Positions 42,103-52,405 of a stretch of DNA of 64,000 nt are shown in pieces. The notes under the pieces are model-generated. The model saw only the letters and a program-made list of their open reading frames with translations. It had not been told where the DNA came from and did no database searches. The first letter of the stretch is position 1. Each line of letters starts with the position of its first letter. A program made the translations under genes and the position numbers. This DNA is from Tenacibaculum jejuense (lineage in GTDB: Bacteria > Bacteroidota > Bacteroidia > Flavobacteriales > Flavobacteriaceae), in contig NZ_LT899436.1 of NCBI RefSeq assembly GCF_900198195.1, forward strand, positions 2,075,001-2,139,000, in the 5' to 3' direction.

Positions 42103-43444
42103 TATTTTTTTAATCTTAGGATTAGGGCCAATTTTTTCAAGTGCCCAAAAGAATAAAATAGATGGAGTAGCGGTAGTTGTAGGTAAAAATGTTGTTTTAG
42201 ATTCAGATATTGAAAAGTTCAAAAAAGAACTTGAAACTCAAAGTGAAGGAAAAATCAAAGTTTCTGATTGTGAAATGTTAGAACAGTTAATGGAACGTAA
42301 GTTATTAGCTCATCATGCAGTAGTTGATAGTGTAACGGTTTCTAAAGCAGAAGTTGATGATAGAGTTACTAGAACTATAGCTTTTTTTACTAGAGAATAT
42401 GGAGATCAACAAAAAGCTGTTGAAGCTTATGGTTTTAATGATATTGAAGATTTAAAAAAAGAACTAGAACGTGTTCAAAAAGAAGAATTGCTTATAGAAA
42501 AAGAGCAAGAAAAAATAACAGGAGATATTGATTTAACTCCAGAAGAAGTTCGATTATATTTCAATGGTTTAAAAGAAAAAAATGAATTACCTGAGTTTCC
42601 TGCGGAAGTTGAGCTTGCTCAAATTGTTTTAAAAGCAGAACCGACGGAAGAAGAAAATAAAAGAATTATAGCTAAATTAAATGAAATTAAGAAAGACGTT
42701 GAAGAAAACGATGCTAGTTTTAAATTAAAAGCTATTGTAAATTCTAATGATCCTTCTGTAGCTAGAAATGGAGGTAATTTAGGTACCATAAATAAAGATA
42801 CTCAATTCATTAAAGAGTTTAAAGAGGTAGCTTTTTCATTAGATGAGGGACAAATTTCTGAACCTTTCAAGACAATCTTTGGATATCATATTATTTTACT
42901 ACACAAAATCAAAGGTAAAGGTAGAGAGGTTTCGCATATTGTAATGGCTCCTGAAATATCTGATCAAAAGTTATCAGATGCTAAAGAGAAACTAGAAAAA
43001 ATTAGAAAAGATATTATAGCTGGTGATATTACATTTGAAAAGGCAGTAAACGAATTTTCACAAGATGCTGATACTAAAAATAGTGGTGGGTTAATTTTGA
43101 ATCCTTACACTGGTGAATCAACTTTTGATTTAACTAGAATGGATCCTGCTCTTTATGGTAGAATTAATGAATTACAAAAAGGAGGTTTTTCTGAAGTATT
43201 TTATGATGAAACTAGAGGAGGAGAGAAAATGTACAAATTACTTTACATGAGAAACAGAACCAATACGCATACTGCAGAACTGGTTAATGATTATGTGAAA
43301 ATTCAAAAATTAGCGCTGTTAAAGAAAAAAGAAGAAACAATTGCTAAGTGGACAAAAGATAAAATATCAGAAACTTACGTGAAGATTGGAAGTGATCATA
43401 AAAAATGTTCATTTAAATCTAATTGGAAAAAAGATAATCAATAA
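42083..43444 (+). CDS. SurA-like periplasmic peptidylprolyl isomerase
   Basis: 453 residues from the ATG at 42083, which gives a clean signal peptide (MNLKSISIFLIL, cut near FSSAQ); ATGs at 42065 and 42068 would add six or five residues. Residues about 25-180 are a SurA_N-like chaperone region (GVAVVVGKNVVLDSDIEKF). Two parvulin repeats follow: about 195-285 (VELAQIVLKAEP ... FGYHIILLHK) and about 292-395 (VSHIVMAP). SurA escorts unfolded beta-barrel proteins. It abuts the MoxR gene (TAATG overlap). Confidence 0.9.
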   Translation: MNLKSISIFLILGLGPIFSSAQKNKIDGVAVVVGKNVVLDSDIEKFKKELETQSEGKIKVSDCEMLEQLMERKLLAHHAVVDSVTVSKAEVDDRVTRTIAFFTREYGDQQKAVEAYGFNDIEDLKKELERVQKEELLIEKEQEKITGDIDLTPEEVRLYFNGLKEKNELPEFPAEVELAQIVLKAEPTEEENKRIIAKLNEIKKDVEENDASFKLKAIVNSNDPSVARNGGNLGTINKDTQFIKEFKEVAFSLDEGQISEPFKTIFGYHIILLHKIKGKGREVSHIVMAPEISDQKLSDAKEKLEKIRKDIIAGDITFEKAVNEFSQDADTKNSGGLILNPYTGESTFDLTRMDPALYGRINELQKGGFSEVFYDETRGGEKMYKLLYMRNRTNTHTAELVNDYVKIQKLALLKKKEETIAKWTKDKISETYVKIGSDHKKCSFKSNWKKDNQ

Positions 43445-44397
43445 TGTCAGACGTTGCAGCAGTTAATAATTTGGTAACTAAATATGAAAAGTTACAAAAA
43501 GAAATAGGAAAAGTAATTATAGGTCAGAAAGAGGCTGTTAACTTTTCTCTACTTTCTATTTTTTGTGGAGGACACTCTTTGTTAATAGGAGTTCCGGGTT
43601 TAGCTAAAACTTTACTAGTAAATACAATTTCTGATGCTTTAGGCTTAAATTTTAATAGGATACAATTTACTCCAGATTTAATGCCATCAGATATTTTAGG
43701 AAGTGAAATTTTAGATGAAACTAGAAAGTTTAAATTCATTAAAGGACCAATATTTTCGAATATTATCTTAGCAGATGAGATTAATAGAACACCTCCAAAA
43801 ACTCAGGCGGCTTTACTAGAAGCAATGCAAGAGCGTTCTGTAACTATTGCTGGTCATCATTATAAATTAGATTTACCTTTCTTTGTATTAGCAACTCAAA
43901 ATCCAATTGAGCAAGAAGGAACATATCCATTACCAGAAGCACAATTAGATCGTTTTATGTTCTCTATAAATCTTGATTATCCATCATTTGAAGAAGAAGT
44001 AGAAGTAGTAAAAAACACCACAACTTCTAACGAACAAAAGGTTAATTCGCTATTTAATGCAAAAGAGATTGTAGAAATACAAAAATTGATTCGTAAAATA
44101 CCTGTAGCAGATAATGTTGTAGAATATGCAGTAGGTTTAGTTGGTAAAACCAGACCTAAATCAGATAAAGCTACTGACTTAGTTAAAAAGTATATCGATT
44201 GGGGTGCAGGACCTCGTGCTTCGCAAAATTTAATTTTAGCTGCTAAAGCAAATGCCGCAGTTCATGGTAAATATTCTCCAGATATAGAAGATGTTCAAGC
44301 TGTTGCTGTTCCAATTTTATCACACAGAGTTGTTAAAAATTACAAGGCAGAAGCTGAAGGAATTACCATAAATGAAATAATTACTTCTTTGTTTTAA
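43444..44397 (+). CDS. MoxR-family AAA+ ATPase
   Basis: 317 residues. Walker A GVPGLAKTLLV, Walker B LADEINRTPPKTQAALLEAMQE, and FFVLATQNPIEQEGTYPLPEAQLDRF are classic MoxR motifs. MoxR ATPases act as chaperones in complex assembly, usually next to DUF58 and VWA-domain genes; here it is instead the last gene of the SurA-like operon (start overlaps the SurA stop by one base). I infer a link to envelope quality control. Confidence 0.94.
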   Translation: MSDVAAVNNLVTKYEKLQKEIGKVIIGQKEAVNFSLLSIFCGGHSLLIGVPGLAKTLLVNTISDALGLNFNRIQFTPDLMPSDILGSEILDETRKFKFIKGPIFSNIILADEINRTPPKTQAALLEAMQERSVTIAGHHYKLDLPFFVLATQNPIEQEGTYPLPEAQLDRFMFSINLDYPSFEEEVEVVKNTTTSNEQKVNSLFNAKEIVEIQKLIRKIPVADNVVEYAVGLVGKTRPKSDKATDLVKKYIDWGAGPRASQNLILAAKANAAVHGKYSPDIEDVQAVAVPILSHRVVKNYKAEAEGITINEIITSLF

Positions 44398-44417
44398 AAC
44401 AAAAATAACATAAATAA

Positions 44418-44447
44418 AAAAACTCGGATGAAATCATCCGAGTTTTT
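44418..44447. terminator. Bidirectional terminator after the MoxR operon
   Basis: A 13-bp perfect stem (44418-44430 with 44435-44447), AAAT loop, T run, between convergent genes. Confidence 0.85.
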
Positions 44448-44474
44448 TTATTTGGTAATATTTGTATAAACGAT

Positions 44475-47057
44475 TTACTTCTTAATAAACTTTTTTGTAA
44501 GTAATCTTTGTCCGTCATTTACTTCTAATATATGTAACCCTTTCGATAAGTTACTAACATCAATATTTTCATCTATTGTACCATTTAGAACAGTTTGTCC
44601 AATAGTATTAATTATTCTGAAAGTAGCGTTTCTTTGATCTCTTAATGTGATTTTTAAGAAGTCAATAGCAGGATTAGGATAAACTTTAGCATCAAAAACT
44701 GGTTTTTCATTACCTAATTCACCATCAATTTCTAAATTAGTCAATATTTCAGCCGTTCTAGCTGAAGTACCAATATTAACCGTATAATCTTCTACTTCAC
44801 CATATCCAAATGTTTCACAAGCAGTAGGAACTTCATTCCATTTCATAGATACACGCATTCTTGTATTTCCAGATTTAGCTGAAGTAGGTATAGTGAATGT
44901 GTATGATAAGTTTCCAGAACTTGAAGAAGAACCACTCACTAATTGTTCATTTGATTCAAACGTACCATTTTGATTTAAATCAATCCAAACACTCCAATAT
45001 TCAGTGTAAGAAGAACTAACAAAACCAGCACTTACTACAATGGTATTGCTACCATAACTTAAATTCCCTACTAAGTTCGTAAAATCACCATATCCTGCAT
45101 TTGCAGCTGTTGAGTTTACAATACCTCCAATAGCTATATTGTCAATATATTCATAGTTTACATTACTTCCTTTTGAGTTACAATACGTAAATACTGGTGT
45201 TGTAGGTAAAGTTGTAACATTAACTATATTGCTAGCAGAAGAAATGTTTCCAGCAGCATCTAAAGCTCTAATAGAAAATCCATAGGCTGTATCAGGATTT
45301 AAATTTGTCACATTATAACTTAATGCTGTAACTGTAGTGATCTTCGTAGTACCTCGATAAATTTCATAACCCGTTACGGCTTCATTATCTGTAGATGCAT
45401 TCCAAGATAAGTTTAACGAAGTTTCTGAAATATTAGAAGCTGTAAGACCAGTTGGTATTGTTGGAGCTTGTGTATCAGGTAAAGATCCACCATCTATTGT
45501 ATGAGTTCCAAGATCAGAAATAGTATTTGAGCTTAAAGAATTCCATTCAGAAGTTGTATATGATGTATTAGGTGAAATTACAGATGATTTACGCTGTAAA
45601 GTAACATCTTTACCAAAATTAGCACTACTAGCAGGTGTACCAACAAGATCAATTAAAGAATTATTTTTAAATAAAGCTATAGCATCATTACCATTAAAGT
45701 TCATTGCTCCAGCACTAATAGTTCGATCAGCTTCATTTTTAATAGCAGTAGAAGCATTTACATGTGCAACAACATAAACTTCGCCATTAGCTAATTGTCC
45801 AGATAAATTTAAAGTACTACCCCAAGAATTATTACCATTTGTAGTTTTTCTTAAAGAATATCCAGACAAGTTTACAGTACTTCCAGTAAAGTTCGCAATC
45901 TCTATAGCTTTATTAAAAGAAGAACCTTCTACGTATTCAGAAATTATCAATTCTGTAGTAGTTCCAGATCCTCCAGAACCATTAGGAGTAGTTGTAACAT
46001 TTACTCCATTACTGTTAGCAGAAATATTACCTGCAGCATCAAAAGCTCTTACAGAAAAAGTATAAGCTGTTCCTGGAGTTAATCCAGTAACATTAAATGA
46101 AGTCGAAGTTGTTGTTCCTATTTGAGTAGATCCACTAAAAATGTTATATCCTGTAACTGCAATATTATCAGAAGAAGCTGTCCAAGCTAAGTCAGTAGTA
46201 GTTTGTGTTGTGTTAGATGCAATTAACCCGGAAGGATTTGTAGGAGCTTGTGTGTCGCTTCCTCCAGAATTACCAAATAAATCTTCTGCTTGTGGTCCTC
46301 CCCAAATTTGAGTAGCAAAAGCAGGGTTATCGATAAAAGGATTTCTATTTCCTTGTTCTTGCTCTAAAATAGGATTTCGTTGTTTTTCTAAATCAGATAC
46401 AGGATCTTCTGCGTTCCATTGTAAAAACAAACTAATCATATTTGGATCAGTAGCTGTAATGCTTCCAACGCCTACGTTTATTGGCAGTGATTGATTTCCG
46501 TAGCGAATGTACATATACATCATCATTCGAGCTACATCTCCTTTCCATTCATCTCCAGGATACCAGTTTCCTTGTGGAGTTATATATGAAGGTGTACCAG
46601 ATCCTGCAGCAAATTTTCGATTACTTCTTGAAGAATTTCTTTGTGCATCACAGGGTCTTAAATTATGAGCATCTGCACCAGGGCCAGAAGTTCCTAGATT
46701 TGGATTTGCAAGCGATCTAGAATATACATGTTCTCTATTCCAAACGCCACTTCCTCCACCATTTTCATCTCTACCACGAGTTCTATCATTAGTAATATTG
46801 GAGTCAGTATCATTCCAACCATAAATTAAAATTACTTTAGTTGGATCTGTTGGGTCTAAATCAGTTTGTTTCAAAGCGTTCCAAACGCCAGGTGTATAAC
46901 TTAAAAAATTATTATGAGTACTGATAACTTTAGTAGCAAGTTCATCTTTAAGGTTAGAACCTGTTAGATTTAAGTTTACATCGTTGTAGTACGATGGTAC
47001 TTGTCCTAATACTGACAGAGAAGTCATCAGCATTAAAACAGCCAAATGTTTTTTCAT
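44475..47057 (-). CDS. Secreted endonuclease I with Fn3, lamin-tail, GEVED and T9SS sorting domains
   Basis: 860 residues. Order: signal peptide (to about 18); endonuclease I domain (about 35-260) with catalytic His in NREHVYSRSL (about 110) and HNLRPCDAQRN; fibronectin type III (about 270-358); lamin-tail-like domain (about 368-525, starting ELIISEYVEGSS); second Fn3 (about 530-620); GEVED domain (about 625-770, YWSVWIDLNQNGTFE and FGYGEVEDYTV); T9SS type A sorting domain (about 785-860, VYPNPAIDFLKI to LTKKFIKK). A surface or secreted DNase exported by the Por pathway, probably for nutrient scavenging or biofilm DNA. Monocistronic. Confidence 0.93.
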   Translation of the reverse strand: MKKHLAVLMLMTSLSVLGQVPSYYNDVNLNLTGSNLKDELATKVISTHNNFLSYTPGVWNALKQTDLDPTDPTKVILIYGWNDTDSNITNDRTRGRDENGGGSGVWNREHVYSRSLANPNLGTSGPGADAHNLRPCDAQRNSSRSNRKFAAGSGTPSYITPQGNWYPGDEWKGDVARMMMYMYIRYGNQSLPINVGVGSITATDPNMISLFLQWNAEDPVSDLEKQRNPILEQEQGNRNPFIDNPAFATQIWGGPQAEDLFGNSGGSDTQAPTNPSGLIASNTTQTTTDLAWTASSDNIAVTGYNIFSGSTQIGTTTSTSFNVTGLTPGTAYTFSVRAFDAAGNISANSNGVNVTTTPNGSGGSGTTTELIISEYVEGSSFNKAIEIANFTGSTVNLSGYSLRKTTNGNNSWGSTLNLSGQLANGEVYVVAHVNASTAIKNEADRTISAGAMNFNGNDAIALFKNNSLIDLVGTPASSANFGKDVTLQRKSSVISPNTSYTTSEWNSLSSNTISDLGTHTIDGGSLPDTQAPTIPTGLTASNISETSLNLSWNASTDNEAVTGYEIYRGTTKITTVTALSYNVTNLNPDTAYGFSIRALDAAGNISSASNIVNVTTLPTTPVFTYCNSKGSNVNYEYIDNIAIGGIVNSTAANAGYGDFTNLVGNLSYGSNTIVVSAGFVSSSYTEYWSVWIDLNQNGTFESNEQLVSGSSSSSGNLSYTFTIPTSAKSGNTRMRVSMKWNEVPTACETFGYGEVEDYTVNIGTSARTAEILTNLEIDGELGNEKPVFDAKVYPNPAIDFLKITLRDQRNATFRIINTIGQTVLNGTIDENIDVSNLSKGLHILEVNDGQRLLTKKFIKK

Positions 47058-47197
47058 TATGTAGTTGTGTTGGGTTTAATCGATTACAAATAACATATCG
47101 TTATGTTAACAAAACATTAATAAAGTGTTAATTTTTAAGAAGTTATTAACACTTTTGAAAATGGTGTTTTATTCCAAGATAATCTTCAGAAAAAATG

Positions 47198-47205
47198 TAA
47201 ATTTG
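47198..47205 (+). promoter_or_regulatory. Candidate pheT -7 element
   Basis: TAAATTTG followed by CAGGC, 24 bases before the pheT ATG; the context resembles the rplU and trhO promoters (TTTGCAG). No well-spaced TTG is present. Confidence 0.45.
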
Positions 47206-47228
47206 CAGGCTAAATACTAGACTAAAAA

Positions 47229-49655
47229 ATGAAAATATCATATAACTGGCTACAACAATTTTTACAATTTGACTGGAATCCAGAAAAGATAGGGGAATTA
47301 TTGACGGATTTAGGACTGGAAGTTGAGGGAATTGAACTTAAAGAAAGTATTAAAGGAAGTTTAAAAGGTGTTGTTGTTGGTGAAGTTCTAACCTGCAAAA
47401 AACATCCAAATGCAGATAAACTTAAAGTTACTACTGTTAATTTAGGAGAAGGTGAACCAGTACAAATAGTTTGTGGAGCACCAAATGTAGATGCTGGACA
47501 AAAAGTTCCTGTAGCTACTATTGGAACAATGTTATACGACGAAAAAGGAGAAGGCTTTAAAATTAAAAAAGGAAAAATCAGAGGTGAAGAGAGTCATGGT
47601 ATGATCTGTGCCGAAGATGAATTAGGTTTAGGATCTAGTCATGATGGAATTATGATTCTAGATGAATCTTTAGTTCCAGGAACTCCTTGTGCTGATGTAT
47701 TTAAAATAGAAACTGATCATGTTTTTGAAATTGGATTAACTCCTAACAGAGCTGATGCAATGAGCCATTATGGAGTGGCAAGAGATTTAAGAGCTGGTTT
47801 GTTACAAAACGACGTGAAATTAGAATTAATTTCACCTTCAGTTTCTGATTTTCATGTTGATGAAAGAAGATTAAAGATTGATGTTGAAGTTGAAAACAAA
47901 GAATTAACGCCAAGATATTGTGGAATCACGATTACTGATGTAGAAGTAAAAGATTCTCCAGAATGGATAAAAAATAGATTGAAAGCAATAGGAATTGCTC
48001 CTAAAAATAATATTGTAGACATCACAAATTATGTTTTACATGAATTAGGTCAGCCTTTACATGCTTTTGACGCTTCAAAAATTAAAGGAAATAAAGTTGT
48101 TGTAAAGACTTTAGAAGAAGGTACTAAATTCACCACTTTAGATGAAGTTGAAAGAGAATTGTCAGCTGAAGATATTATGATATGTGATGCAGAGTCGAAT
48201 CCTTTATGTATCGCTGGTGTTTTCGGAGGTTTAAAATCTGGAGTTACAGAAAATACAACTACTGTTTTCTTAGAAAGTGCATATTTTAATCCTGTTTCTG
48301 TTCGTAAAACAGCTAAAAGACACGGATTAAATACAGATGCTTCTTTTAGATTTGAAAGAGGAATTGATATTAATCAAACGAAATATGCGATTAAAAGAGC
48401 TGCTTTATTAATTGAAGAGTATGCAGGAGGAAAAATGTCTTCAGATATTATGGATTTCTATCCTGAGAAAGTCAATGATTTTGAAGTATTCTTATCGTAT
48501 GAAAATGTTTACAAATTAATAGGTCAAGATATTCCAAAAGAGACAATTAAAAATATCCTAGCTTCACTAGAAATCAAAATTAATAGTATTACAGAAGCTG
48601 GTTTAGGTTTAGTTATTCCTTCTTATAGAGTTGATGTTCAAAGAGAAGCAGATATTATTGAAGAAATTTTAAGAGTTTACGGATATAATAATATTGAGTT
48701 TTCTCATAAATTAAATACTTCGATATCTTTTGATAACGATACTCAAGTTAAAGTTGAAAATATAGTTTCTGATCATTTGGTAGCTTTAGGTTTCAATGAA
48801 ACTATGGCGAATTCATTAACTAAGGCTGATTATATTATCTTATCTGAAGATTTAAATGAGAACTTTAATGTAGAAATGTTAAATCCATTAAGTAATGACT
48901 TAAAAGTATTACGTCAATCATTATTATTTAGTGGGTTAGAAAGTATTTCTTATAATATTAACCGTAAGAATAATGCGTTAAAATTCTTTGAATTAGGAAA
49001 AACCTATCATAAATATGAATCAGGCTACCAAGAAGATAAACACTTAACATTATTTGTTACTGGAAATAAATTAAAAGATAATTGGAAAATAGCTTCAGAA
49101 ATATCTAGTTTCTTCTATTTAAAAGGAGTAATTACTAGTATTTTTGATCGATTAGGTTTATCAAACTTAAAGAATTCACCAGTAAAATCATCAGTATTCT
49201 CTGAAGGATTAACATTAAGTTTAGGTAAAACAAAATTAGTAGAGTTCGGAGTTGTGAAGCGTTCTATATTAAAAGAGTTCTCTATTAAACAAGAAGTTCT
49301 TTTTGCAGATTTTAAATGGGACGTTATTTTAGGACTAGTAGGTAAGAAGAAAATAAAAGTTACCGATTTACCTAAATTCCCTGCAGTAAAAAGAGATTTA
49401 GCTTTATTATTAGATAGTAAAGTTGAATTTAAAGAAATTTACAACTTGGCTTTTCAATCAGAAAGAAAGCTTTTAAAAGAAGTAGATTTATTTGATGTTT
49501 ACGAAGGTGAGAACTTACCTGAAGGAAAAAAATCGTATGCTGTTAGTTTTATTTTACAAGATGAAAATAAAACGTTAAATGATAAGCAGATCGATAAAAT
49601 AATGCAAAAATTACAGCAAACATTCGAAAAGAATGTTGGTGCAGAATTAAGATAA
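47229..49655 (+). CDS. pheT: Phenylalanyl-tRNA synthetase beta subunit
   Basis: 808 residues, full length. Order: tRNA-binding OB domain (about 40-150, GVVVGEVLTCKKHPNADKL), B3/B4 editing region (about 210-390), B5 (about 410-475), catalytic-like core (about 490-690), and the C-terminal FDX-ACB anticodon-binding domain (about 715-808, FPAVKRDLALLLD). It charges tRNA-Phe with the alpha subunit, which is not in this window, as is common when pheS and pheT are unlinked in Bacteroidota. Confidence 0.97.
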   Translation: MKISYNWLQQFLQFDWNPEKIGELLTDLGLEVEGIELKESIKGSLKGVVVGEVLTCKKHPNADKLKVTTVNLGEGEPVQIVCGAPNVDAGQKVPVATIGTMLYDEKGEGFKIKKGKIRGEESHGMICAEDELGLGSSHDGIMILDESLVPGTPCADVFKIETDHVFEIGLTPNRADAMSHYGVARDLRAGLLQNDVKLELISPSVSDFHVDERRLKIDVEVENKELTPRYCGITITDVEVKDSPEWIKNRLKAIGIAPKNNIVDITNYVLHELGQPLHAFDASKIKGNKVVVKTLEEGTKFTTLDEVERELSAEDIMICDAESNPLCIAGVFGGLKSGVTENTTTVFLESAYFNPVSVRKTAKRHGLNTDASFRFERGIDINQTKYAIKRAALLIEEYAGGKMSSDIMDFYPEKVNDFEVFLSYENVYKLIGQDIPKETIKNILASLEIKINSITEAGLGLVIPSYRVDVQREADIIEEILRVYGYNNIEFSHKLNTSISFDNDTQVKVENIVSDHLVALGFNETMANSLTKADYIILSEDLNENFNVEMLNPLSNDLKVLRQSLLFSGLESISYNINRKNNALKFFELGKTYHKYESGYQEDKHLTLFVTGNKLKDNWKIASEISSFFYLKGVITSIFDRLGLSNLKNSPVKSSVFSEGLTLSLGKTKLVEFGVVKRSILKEFSIKQEVLFADFKWDVILGLVGKKKIKVTDLPKFPAVKRDLALLLDSKVEFKEIYNLAFQSERKLLKEVDLFDVYEGENLPEGKKSYAVSFILQDENKTLNDKQIDKIMQKLQQTFEKNVGAELR

Positions 49656-49661
49656 ATACAC

Positions 49662-49685
49662 AAGCTCCCATTGGGAGCTTTTTTT
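49662..49685 (+). terminator. pheT terminator
   Basis: A 9-bp stem (49662-49670 with 49672-49680) followed by five more T, just after the pheT stop. It separates pheT from the TPR gene, which starts 14 bases later. Confidence 0.8.
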
Positions 49686-49699
49686 AAATATTACCCGTT

Positions 49700-50833
49700 A
49701 TGAAAAGATTTTTTATGCTAATTTTTAGTTTGATTATACTTCAAGCTTTTTCCCAGAATGCTGATCCTGAAAAATTAGCCGAATTAAATATACTAGGTCA
49801 GGCAATCGATAGCACTTTATTCAATAATAATTATGAGTTTTTTGATACGGTTTTTGATGAAAAATTATTAGCAAATCGATTTTTTATTAAAACTGATGAT
49901 AATGATATCAAAAAGTTTAACTCTGGTTTTTTTAAAGGATTTTCAGAATCATTTAGTTTTGGAAAAGAACTTTCTAGTCAAATAAATTTAGGTTCAGAGT
50001 ACACATATTTAAGAGCTTTTAAAGAAAATGATAATTACTATTTATTATTTAGATTATTTGGAGAAAGTGGTCTTAATTACCATAAACATCTTATTGAATA
50101 TGTAAAAGATCAACCTAAAATTTCTGATACCTACGTATACATATCTGGAGAATATCTTTCTGAAACAGTAAAATCTATTTACGAAGGAGGTATGAAGAAC
50201 AGAAATCTTTTGAGTAGAATTTTAAATAAATCTAATATTTCAGATTTAGAAAAATTAGCAAAAATGAAAGTCTACAAAGATCAAAATAAATATAAAGAAA
50301 CTATTAAAACATATGAATCTTTAAGTGAGACATCTAAAAAGAGAAAAATTTTTATGATATATGTTTTGATGGCTGCTAAAAATCTAGATAATAAAACGTA
50401 TATGAATTATATACGAGATTATGAAAAAGAATATCCTAATGATCCTAGCTTATATTTAATTTCGATGGATGGTTTTATTTTAAAACAAGAGTATGATAAA
50501 GCATTAGAAGTATTAGATAAGTTAGATAAAGCAATTGGTAACGATGATTTCTTGGATTATTTTAGGGGAAATGCATATTACCTAAAAAAAGATTACAATA
50601 AAGCGATAGAGAAATTTGAAAGGTTAATAGTTAATTATCCTAACTTTTTTGATGGTATAGATAGTTTACTAACAGTTTATATTGAAAATAGTAAAAACGA
50701 AAAAGCCATAACTATCTTAGATTTATTTGTAGAACGTTTTGAAATAGAAAAAGAAAGTTTAAAAAAGCTAGTTAAAGAAAATTTTACAGATTTTACAAAA
50801 AGCAAAGAATATAAAAACTGGTCAAATCAATAA
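49700..50833 (+). CDS. Exported TPR-repeat protein
   Basis: 377 residues with a signal peptide (ending LQAFSQ). The N-terminal half resembles a beta-rich domain ([22 protein letters not shown]); the C-terminal half (about 180-350) carries tetratricopeptide-like helices ([39 protein letters not shown]). Periplasmic scaffold or partner protein; specific role unknown. Only one base separates its stop from the pyrD ATG, so they are co-transcribed. Confidence 0.8.
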   Translation: MKRFFMLIFSLIILQAFSQNADPEKLAELNILGQAIDSTLFNNNYEFFDTVFDEKLLANRFFIKTDDNDIKKFNSGFFKGFSESFSFGKELSSQINLGSEYTYLRAFKENDNYYLLFRLFGESGLNYHKHLIEYVKDQPKISDTYVYISGEYLSETVKSIYEGGMKNRNLLSRILNKSNISDLEKLAKMKVYKDQNKYKETIKTYESLSETSKKRKIFMIYVLMAAKNLDNKTYMNYIRDYEKEYPNDPSLYLISMDGFILKQEYDKALEVLDKLDKAIGNDDFLDYFRGNAYYLKKDYNKAIEKFERLIVNYPNFFDGIDSLLTVYIENSKNEKAITILDLFVERFEIEKESLKKLVKENFTDFTKSKEYKNWSNQ

Positions 50834-50834
50834 T

Positions 50835-51869
50835 ATGTATAAATCAATAATTCGCCCTATTTTCTTTCTTTTCGATCCAGAAAAGATTCATCATTTTACT
50901 TTCTCTTTGGTAAAAGGAGTATCTAAAATACCTTTTGTCTCATCTATTTTCAGAGGACTTTACCAAGTAAATGATAAACGATTAGAAAGAAACTTATTCG
51001 GATTAACATTTAAAAATCCCGTAGGTTTAGCTGCTGGTTTCGATAAAAATGCAGTATTGTATAACGAGCTTGCTAATTTCGGTTTTGGTTTTATTGAAAT
51101 AGGTACAGTTACTCCAAAAGGTCAGGTTGGTAATCCTAAACAAAGATTGTTTCGCTTAAAAGATGATAAAGGTATTATTAACCGAATGGGGTTTAATAAT
51201 GAAGGATTATCTGCTGCTATAGCACAGTTAAAAAAGAATAAAGGAAAAGTAATTATTGGAGGAAATATAGGAAAGAATACTGCTACAAAACCAGAAAACT
51301 ATACTGAGGATTATACCGTTTGTTTTAAAGAATTACATCCTTATGTAGATTATTTTGTATTGAATGTAAGTTGTCCGAATGTATCAAGTCATGCAAAATT
51401 AGAAGATGCAGCATATTTAAAAGAATTAATTACAGAAGTTCAAAAAATTAATAATTCTAAAGAAAAGCAGAAGCCAATTTTATTAAAAATAGCACCAGAT
51501 TTAAATAATAATCAGTTAGATGAAATTATTGATTTGGTTGCTGAAACAAAAATAGATGGAGTTATAGCTTCTAATACTTCTGTAGACAGAACTGGTTTGA
51601 AAGCTTCAGATGAACGATTAAAAGAGATTGGTAATGGAGGTTTGAGTGGACAGCCGATTAAATCTAAAAGTACTCGTGTAATTAAATATTTAGCCGATAA
51701 TTCAAATAAAGCATTTCCAATTGTAGGAGTAGGAGGAATTCATTCTGAAAAAGATGCCCTAGAAAAGATTGAAGCAGGAGCAGATTTAGTTCAAATTTAT
51801 ACAGGTTTTATTTATGAAGGACCATCGCTTATTAAACGAATTAATAAAGCAATTTTGAAGAAATATTAA
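50835..51869 (+). CDS. pyrD: Dihydroorotate dehydrogenase, class 2 (quinone)
   Basis: 344 residues. It oxidises dihydroorotate to orotate in pyrimidine synthesis, passing electrons to quinone. N-terminal helices (about 1-40, [19 protein letters not shown]) that dock to the membrane mark class 2, as do [15 protein letters not shown] and RMGFNN. At the catalytic-base position the sequence reads NVSCPNVSS, with Cys where E. coli class 2 PyrD has Ser (NISSPN). FMN-binding [11 protein letters not shown] is intact near the end. In an operon with the TPR gene upstream. Confidence 0.95.
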   Translation: MYKSIIRPIFFLFDPEKIHHFTFSLVKGVSKIPFVSSIFRGLYQVNDKRLERNLFGLTFKNPVGLAAGFDKNAVLYNELANFGFGFIEIGTVTPKGQVGNPKQRLFRLKDDKGIINRMGFNNEGLSAAIAQLKKNKGKVIIGGNIGKNTATKPENYTEDYTVCFKELHPYVDYFVLNVSCPNVSSHAKLEDAAYLKELITEVQKINNSKEKQKPILLKIAPDLNNNQLDEIIDLVAETKIDGVIASNTSVDRTGLKASDERLKEIGNGGLSGQPIKSKSTRVIKYLADNSNKAFPIVGVGGIHSEKDALEKIEAGADLVQIYTGFIYEGPSLIKRINKAILKKY

Positions 51870-51877
51870 AACTTAAT

Positions 51878-51910
51878 AAAACTCATAACCAAACAGGTTA
51901 TGAGTTTTTT
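51878..51910. terminator. Bidirectional terminator after pyrD
   Basis: A 13-bp perfect stem (51878-51890 with 51896-51908), AAACA loop, T run on the plus strand and A-rich 5' flank. Confidence 0.85.
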
Positions 51911-51919
51911 GATTAACAA

Positions 51920-52252
51920 TTATTGCTTAACAAATTTAATAGGCAATCGATAAATTTTTCCTTTACTTATAGTTGAAGCTTGTATCGCTTTGTAATTTAA
52001 TTTTCTCTTAACGAATGATTCGATTATTGTATCACTAGTATTGATATCAATAATTACAATTTCATTTTTTTCATTAATCATAAAATCTACTTTAATAGTA
52101 AAATCCAGATTAATATCAGGTTTTTCGTTGTTTAATAGTTTAACGATTTCAGTTCTTAGTTCTTTTTTTACTTCTTTAGAAGGAATAGTAATGTCGTTAG
52201 CAAAAGTTAAAGAACTAGTTAATAAGGCGATTAAAATGATTAAATTTTTCAT
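51920..52252 (-). CDS. Small exported protein, unknown function
   Basis: 110 residues with a signal peptide (ending LTFAN). The mature part DITIPSKEVKKELRTEIVKLL leads to FTIKVDFMINEKNEIVIIDI and ends in basic RLPIKFVKQ. The shape resembles small TonB-C-terminal-like beta-alpha domains seen in many flavobacterial exported proteins, but this is only an impression. No family named. Convergent with pyrD. Confidence 0.6.
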   Translation of the reverse strand: MKNLIILIALLTSSLTFANDITIPSKEVKKELRTEIVKLLNNEKPDINLDFTIKVDFMINEKNEIVIIDINTSDTIIESFVKRKLNYKAIQASTISKGKIYRLPIKFVKQ

Positions 52253-52379
52253 ATTCTTTTATTTTAAAATTAATTATGATACAAACCTATAGTAATTGTA
52301 TATTTTGTATAGTTAACTATTGTTAACCACTGTTAATTAACGTTTTATTAGTGGTTTTTATAAAGGTGATTTTACTGTG

Positions 52380-52387
52380 TATATTTG
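52380..52387 (+). promoter_or_regulatory. Candidate -7 element of the LysE-family gene
   Basis: TATATTTG, 18 bases before the ATG at 52406, in otherwise empty sequence. Confidence 0.4.
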
Positions 52388-52405
52388 TTTTGAAATTAAA
52401 AACTA

